Below, one piece after another: positions 60,483 to 64,000 of a DNA stretch of 64,000 nt. The translations under genes were made by a program, and so were the position numbers. The notes beneath the pieces were generated by a model. It worked only from the letters and a program-made list of their open reading frames with translations. It did no database searches and had not been told where the DNA came from. This DNA is from Bacillota bacterium (GTDB taxonomy: Bacteria; Bacillota; Clostridia; Christensenellales; SZUA-584): NCBI GenBank assembly GCA_023428025.1, contig JAEYZN010000006.1:62001-126000 (forward strand), in the 5' to 3' direction. How positions within the stretch are numbered: position 1 is the stretch's first letter; every line of letters starts with the position of its first letter.

Positions 60483-60773
60483 ATGAAAAAGAGAACAATA
60501 AAACTCAGGTTCAAGCTTTTGCTGCTGGCCTGCTTTTTGACCTATACGGGCTTCGTGATATTCTCTCAGCAGGCCAATATAGGGGAACTCAAGGCGGAAC
60601 AGGAGCAGCTGACGCAGCAGTATGAGCAGCTTCAGACGGATCTCAGCCGTTTGCAGCACAAAAGCGAATACATGAACACGAAGGATTATGTTGAAAACGC
60701 CGCGCGGGATCGGTTCGGGCTGGTTTACAACGGAGAGTTGATTTTTGAGGCGGAAAATGAAAACGAAAACTGA
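60483..60773 (+). CDS. divIC: cell-division protein DivIC/FtsB-type septum initiator
   Basis: A 96-residue bitopic protein with a short basic cytoplasmic start, TM at about 10-28, a coiled coil (about 30-62, IGELKAEQEQLTQQYEQLQTDL) and the conserved end YVENAARDRFGLVYNGE. In the divisome it forms a complex with FtsL and DivIB/FtsQ. It follows yabP-yabQ as in Bacillus, but the S1-domain gene normally after divIC is missing here. Confidence 0.9.
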   Translation: MKKRTIKLRFKLLLLACFLTYTGFVIFSQQANIGELKAEQEQLTQQYEQLQTDLSRLQHKSEYMNTKDYVENAARDRFGLVYNGELIFEAENENEN

Positions 60774-60787
60774 ATCGGGTTCATACT

Positions 60788-60808
60788 AAGCGCGTGAGCG
60801 CTTTTTTC
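60788..60808 (+). terminator. rho-independent terminator after divIC
   Basis: AAGCGC-GTGA-GCGCTT (60788-60803) followed by TTTTTC. Short but perfect. Confidence 0.75.
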
Positions 60809-60860
60809 ATGTTATAATCAAATTATAATCAAAACCGAAACACACAAAGGAGTGGCATCA

Positions 60861-61790
60861 ATGCGATACGCGGTGGTGGATATTGGGACAAACTCGGCGA
60901 GATTGATGATCGCGCGCGTCGATAACGGCGCGGTGATTGCGGAATACAAGACTCTGAGGCTCATCAGGGTGGGCGAAGGCATGGTGGAGCGGCGGATCAT
61001 CGTTCCCGCCGCGATGGAGCGCACCAAGCAGGCGCTGAATGAGTTTCATAAGATCAGCAAAAGCCACGGTGCGCTGGACGCGTTTTACTGCTTTGCCACC
61101 AGCGCTGTGCGCGACGCGGAAAACAGATACGATTTCACGGACTATATCCGCCGGGAATGCGGCGTGGAAGTGGACATCATATCGGGTGACAGGGAAGCGA
61201 TGCTGGGCTTTGCCGGATGCATTGACGGCTTCGGGGGCATGTTCGATATCGGCGGCGGCAGCACAGAGGTGATGACGGGCACGCTGGACGAGCCTGCTTA
61301 TCAACACAGCTTTCAGATTGGCACCGTCCGACTGCTTCAGATGTTCCCGTCGGCGGATGAAGCCGACCCGAAGGCGTTTGACAGCGCCCGTGCGCATATA
61401 CGCAGCATGCTCACAAACATACCGGCAGTGGTCGGATTCACCTACACCGCCATCGGCGGCACGGCCACGGCGCTCGCGGCCATCGACCTGAAGCTGGCCG
61501 AATATGACGCGGAACGCGTGCATGGACGCGTTCTCAGCCTGGATGCGGTTCGGGAAATTGAGTGCATGCTGATGAGCAAGACCAAGGAGCAACGCAAGCG
61601 GATGAACGGCCTTGAAGAGAAGAAAGCGGATGTGATCGTGTTCGGCGCAATGCTGTGCAGCGAGTTTATGAAGGCCGCAGGGGCAAACAGCATCGTCGTG
61701 AGCGACAGCGATAACCTGGAGGGCTATTTAAAGCTCACTCTTGGTCTTGTCCGCACGCCTGCGGGCTGTTCAGCGCCTGCTGGTACGTGA
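60861..61790 (+). CDS. Ppx/GppA family exopolyphosphatase
   Basis: A 309-residue actin-fold phosphatase (AVVDIGTNSARLMIARV, FATSAVRDAENR, MFDIGGGSTEVMTG). It covers only the two catalytic lobes, about 300 residues, without the helical extension of E. coli Ppx. It probably degrades polyphosphate or pppGpp. AAAGGAG precedes ATG 60861. Its last 56 bases overlap the end of the convergent transporter gene. Confidence 0.9.
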   Translation: MRYAVVDIGTNSARLMIARVDNGAVIAEYKTLRLIRVGEGMVERRIIVPAAMERTKQALNEFHKISKSHGALDAFYCFATSAVRDAENRYDFTDYIRRECGVEVDIISGDREAMLGFAGCIDGFGGMFDIGGGSTEVMTGTLDEPAYQHSFQIGTVRLLQMFPSADEADPKAFDSARAHIRSMLTNIPAVVGFTYTAIGGTATALAAIDLKLAEYDAERVHGRVLSLDAVREIECMLMSKTKEQRKRMNGLEEKKADVIVFGAMLCSEFMKAAGANSIVVSDSDNLEGYLKLTLGLVRTPAGCSAPAGT

Positions 61791-63243
61791 GGACCTTCTC
61801 GCGGTCCAGCGTGTATTTTCTGGCGAAAATAAGCGCGAGCGTAAAGCAGACAAGGAACCCTGAGGGCAGTATCAAACCGAGCTTTAAGTAGACGTTTTCA
61901 GGCTGTATGGCTATGGCGCTGTACCCCAGGACGCTTTCCGGCGTCTGCACGGCTGTGGACTTGAAGCCGATCACATCCAGCAGCACGCCGATAACGAACA
62001 GAGCGGCGGACTGAGACAACTTGTAAATGAACGTGGCGCAGCCGTAGAACATGCCTTCCTTGCGCGTGCCGGACTCATACGCGTCTTTGTCGATGGTGTC
62101 TGTTATCATGGAATAGGGGATTGACACGCTGCCGCCCATTGAGAATCCCATCAGAACAGCCGCCGGCAGTATCGTCAGGTAGTGTTCGGAGACCCATTCA
62201 TGGGCGAAAACATAGACGAAAAACAGCCCGGAAACGGCGATGTTGACATACAGGCAGATGACGAGCGCCCTGCGTTTGTCGAGCTTGTTCGCGACAGCGA
62301 CCCACGCAGGCTGCGCCAGCAGCGCCGTTGCGAACAGCGCGCCGAAAATCAGCGCGATCTGCTTGTTTTCAAATCCGAACGTGAATGTGAACACGTGCAT
62401 GCCCACCGCGATGACGATGGCCATCGCCATGTTGATAAACAGCAGCGCCATGCTGACATTGCGGAAATCAGACAGCTTGAGCGCCTCGAGGACCTCCTTG
62501 AAAAGCTCCATGATCGGGTTGCGTTTCACCTTGGGAACAGTGTAAACACAGCGGTGCTTGAACGTAAGGATCAGGCACACGGCGGCACATACCAGCACGA
62601 TCACCGATGAAACAAGCCCCATGGACGCGTAGGCCTCGGGGTTCAGCTGTCCGTTCGCGAACTGCTCCGTCGGGCGGAAAAACGTGGTCATGGCGATAAC
62701 AGACGGGAATATGAAGCCGAGGAAAAAGAACGCGGTGCGGTATGACTGAACAGCAGTGCGTTCGTTGTAATCGCTGGAAAGCTCCGCGCCGAGCGCCATA
62801 TACGGCGTGGTATATATCGTCGAAAAAGTCTTGAACAGTATGAGCAGCGCCGCCACCCAGATGACCTTGACGGTGCCGGCGTCCCCGCCACGCAGTTGCG
62901 GGTCCACCCGCCAGATCAGGAAATTTACCAGCGCAAAACCGATAGAGCCGATGAATATGTAGAACAGCCGCCGGCCGAACAGTATTTTCTTGTTGGTATG
63001 GTCGGAGATATAGCCCATCACGGGGTCAGTCACGGCGTCCCAGATGGTGCTGACAGATATCAGCGTACCCGCCAGAGCACCGGAAATGCCCAGCAGCTCC
63101 GTGCAGTAAAACAGAAGGAACCCGGACAACAGCTGAGATGGTATCGCGTAGCCCAGCGTGCCGATGCCGTAGCCGAGCTTGACGCCGAAGGGAATCTGGT
63201 GCGTTGTTGTCGCTTTGCTGTCAGGCCTTTTTGAGATGTTCAT
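61735..63243 (-). CDS. GPH/MFS-type sugar:cation symporter
   Basis: A 502-residue membrane protein with about 12 hydrophobic segments. The GPH pattern TIWDAVTDPVMGYISDHTNKKILFGRRLFYI after TM2 matches MelB relatives, and LGAELSSDYNERTAVQSYRT is also family-typical. It belongs to the same superfamily as the gal-locus symporter but is clearly distinct. ATG 63243 overlaps the acyltransferase stop (ATGA), so the pair is translationally coupled. The substrate is unknown; a lipid-linked or glycoside cargo is possible given the partner. Confidence 0.82.
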   Translation of the reverse strand: MNISKRPDSKATTTHQIPFGVKLGYGIGTLGYAIPSQLLSGFLLFYCTELLGISGALAGTLISVSTIWDAVTDPVMGYISDHTNKKILFGRRLFYIFIGSIGFALVNFLIWRVDPQLRGGDAGTVKVIWVAALLILFKTFSTIYTTPYMALGAELSSDYNERTAVQSYRTAFFFLGFIFPSVIAMTTFFRPTEQFANGQLNPEAYASMGLVSSVIVLVCAAVCLILTFKHRCVYTVPKVKRNPIMELFKEVLEALKLSDFRNVSMALLFINMAMAIVIAVGMHVFTFTFGFENKQIALIFGALFATALLAQPAWVAVANKLDKRRALVICLYVNIAVSGLFFVYVFAHEWVSEHYLTILPAAVLMGFSMGGSVSIPYSMITDTIDKDAYESGTRKEGMFYGCATFIYKLSQSAALFVIGVLLDVIGFKSTAVQTPESVLGYSAIAIQPENVYLKLGLILPSGFLVCFTLALIFARKYTLDREKVLTYQQALNSPQACGQDQE

Positions 63244-64000
63244 TCGTCTGCTGTTATCCTTTCCCGGGCAAGGTCTACGGCGCATTGCCATTTATATGCC
63301 GATACATGCGGGCTTTCGAAGCCGATGCGGTAATCGACGGACTGATATCTGAATTCCAGGAGGCTTTGGAAATACACGTTGATGCCCGATATTCCGGCCA
63401 GATCAAAGCCGTATCGGCCGATGATGATCTGCTGCCGCGTCAGCACGGCTTTGCCGCCGTCGATCACTTTGTAGGGCTCCTCGCGCGTTTTGGCGCTCAG
63501 CAGTATGCCGCCGTCGTCCGCTATCAGACGATTGGCCTCGGGATGCGCTGCAAAAAGCGATCTCAGTTGGCCTTGCTGCCAGCTGCTGATCCTGTCAAGG
63601 CTGTCTGCGGGCAGCTCGCCGCTGTCCGAATGCAGGAAACCGTATACGTCCAAAGCAAACCGCGCGTTGCAGGCGGTGCACCAGACGCTCTTGCCGGACG
63701 AGGTAACGGTACCAAGAGCGCCGCAGGCGGGGCACATGAACATCAGCCGTTCCAGCCCTTTGCTTAAGGACCTCCCGCGGAAAGGAATGCGGGCCTCGCG
63801 CTGCCAGTCATACTCGTTGTGCGTCAGGGCCTTTAGAACCCTTTTTTGGACTTCTTCGAGGCTGAGGTCTTCGCCTTCCTGAATGATGGCGTCAAGGTGC
63901 ACCTCAACGCGTCCGTGGCGCTTTGTATCGGCCCAGCGGGGCTCGGACAGGTATGCGCCGCACAGCTTTGCCGCCACGACGGGTATTTTCAGCATCTCTA
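63240..64000 (-). CDS. 1-acylglycerol-3-phosphate acyltransferase-like protein with zinc ribbon, C-terminal part
   Basis: The frame stays open to the right window edge, so the N-terminus with the HX4D acyltransferase motif is outside. The visible 253 residues begin with the late PlsC region (IPVVAAKLCGAYLSEPRWAD..RHGRVEVHLD). They continue with EEVQKRVLKALTHNEYDWQREARIPFRGRSLSKGLE and then a four-cysteine zinc ribbon (CPACG..WCTACN). A C-terminal domain of about 150 residues follows. This architecture is known from clostridial lysophospholipid acyltransferases. It would act at the membrane in phospholipid synthesis. Confidence 0.72.
   Translation of the reverse strand, partial: EMLKIPVVAAKLCGAYLSEPRWADTKRHGRVEVHLDAIIQEGEDLSLEEVQKRVLKALTHNEYDWQREARIPFRGRSLSKGLERLMFMCPACGALGTVTSSGKSVWCTACNARFALDVYGFLHSDSGELPADSLDRISSWQQGQLRSLFAAHPEANRLIADDGGILLSAKTREEPYKVIDGGKAVLTRQQIIIGRYGFDLAGISGINVYFQSLLEFRYQSVDYRIGFESPHVSAYKWQCAVDLARERITADE

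Noticed and set aside
1..64000. CRISPR arrays, rRNA genes, replication origin, prophage or integrase genes
   Set aside because: No regularly spaced repeats, ribosomal RNA sequence, DnaA-box cluster or phage structural or integrase motifs were found by reading.

Overview
The window looks like chromosome of an anaerobic, endospore-forming member of the Bacillota (class Clostridia) with a fairly high GC content. Supporting signs are the spore genes yabP and yabQ, a sigma-K-like promoter before a probable spore-surface protein, ferredoxin-dependent 2-oxoacid oxidoreductase genes, a 2-hydroxyacyl-CoA dehydratase-type activase, a T-box leader and strong Shine-Dalgarno sites. No species can be named from the sequence alone.

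Layout. 1-8.4 kb: dehydratase-like protein and activase, two SAM methyltransferases, a small Arg/Gly- and Cys-containing protein read leftward, an aldehyde dehydrogenase and an M32 carboxypeptidase, followed by an AT-rich island (about 7.2-8.6 kb) with an orphan gene that lacks a normal start codon. 8.6-13.9 kb: asnS (leftward), then two envelope genes (VanW-type and NlpC/P60 with four peptidoglycan-binding repeats). 14.7-25.6 kb: a sugar-sensing and uptake locus with response regulator, histidine kinase, extra binding lipoprotein, ABC ATPase, permease, second binding lipoprotein, L-fucose isomerase and fucose mutarotase. A fold-back MITE-like element lies in its middle. 25.9-35.4 kb: galactoside utilisation (galT, galK, GH1, GPH symporter rightward; GH36 and GH13 leftward), interrupted by an inverted-repeat cassette carrying a DUF559 nuclease gene. 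35.6-38.4 kb: leftward sulfur amino-acid operon (Rrf2 regulator, MetB/MetC-type enzyme, MalY-type lyase). 38.6-42.3 kb: FtsA-like ATPase with beta-grasp-like repeats, an Imm-5-like protein and tRNA-Ser(GCT).

42.4-50.6 kb: a T-box-controlled branched-chain amino-acid operon, ilvN-ilvC-cimA-leuB-ilvD-ilvB, with six successive hairpins between cimA and leuB. The citramalate synthase implies threonine-independent isoleucine synthesis. 50.7-54.9 kb: histidine phosphatase, a leftward four-gene 2-oxoacid:ferredoxin oxidoreductase operon and an SDR reductase. 55.0-64.0 kb: secA, prfB (no programmed frameshift), an EFR1-type flavodoxin/ferredoxin protein, yabP, yabQ, divIC, ppx, and a leftward GPH/MFS transporter coupled to a PlsC-type acyltransferase that runs off the window.

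The most unusual items are the self-contained DUF559 inverted-repeat cassette (30889-31349), the sigma-K-like promoter driving the FPRGG-repeat protein (3609-4084), the hairpin array inside the BCAA operon (45947-46133), the FtsA/beta-grasp protein, and the decayed AT-rich island.
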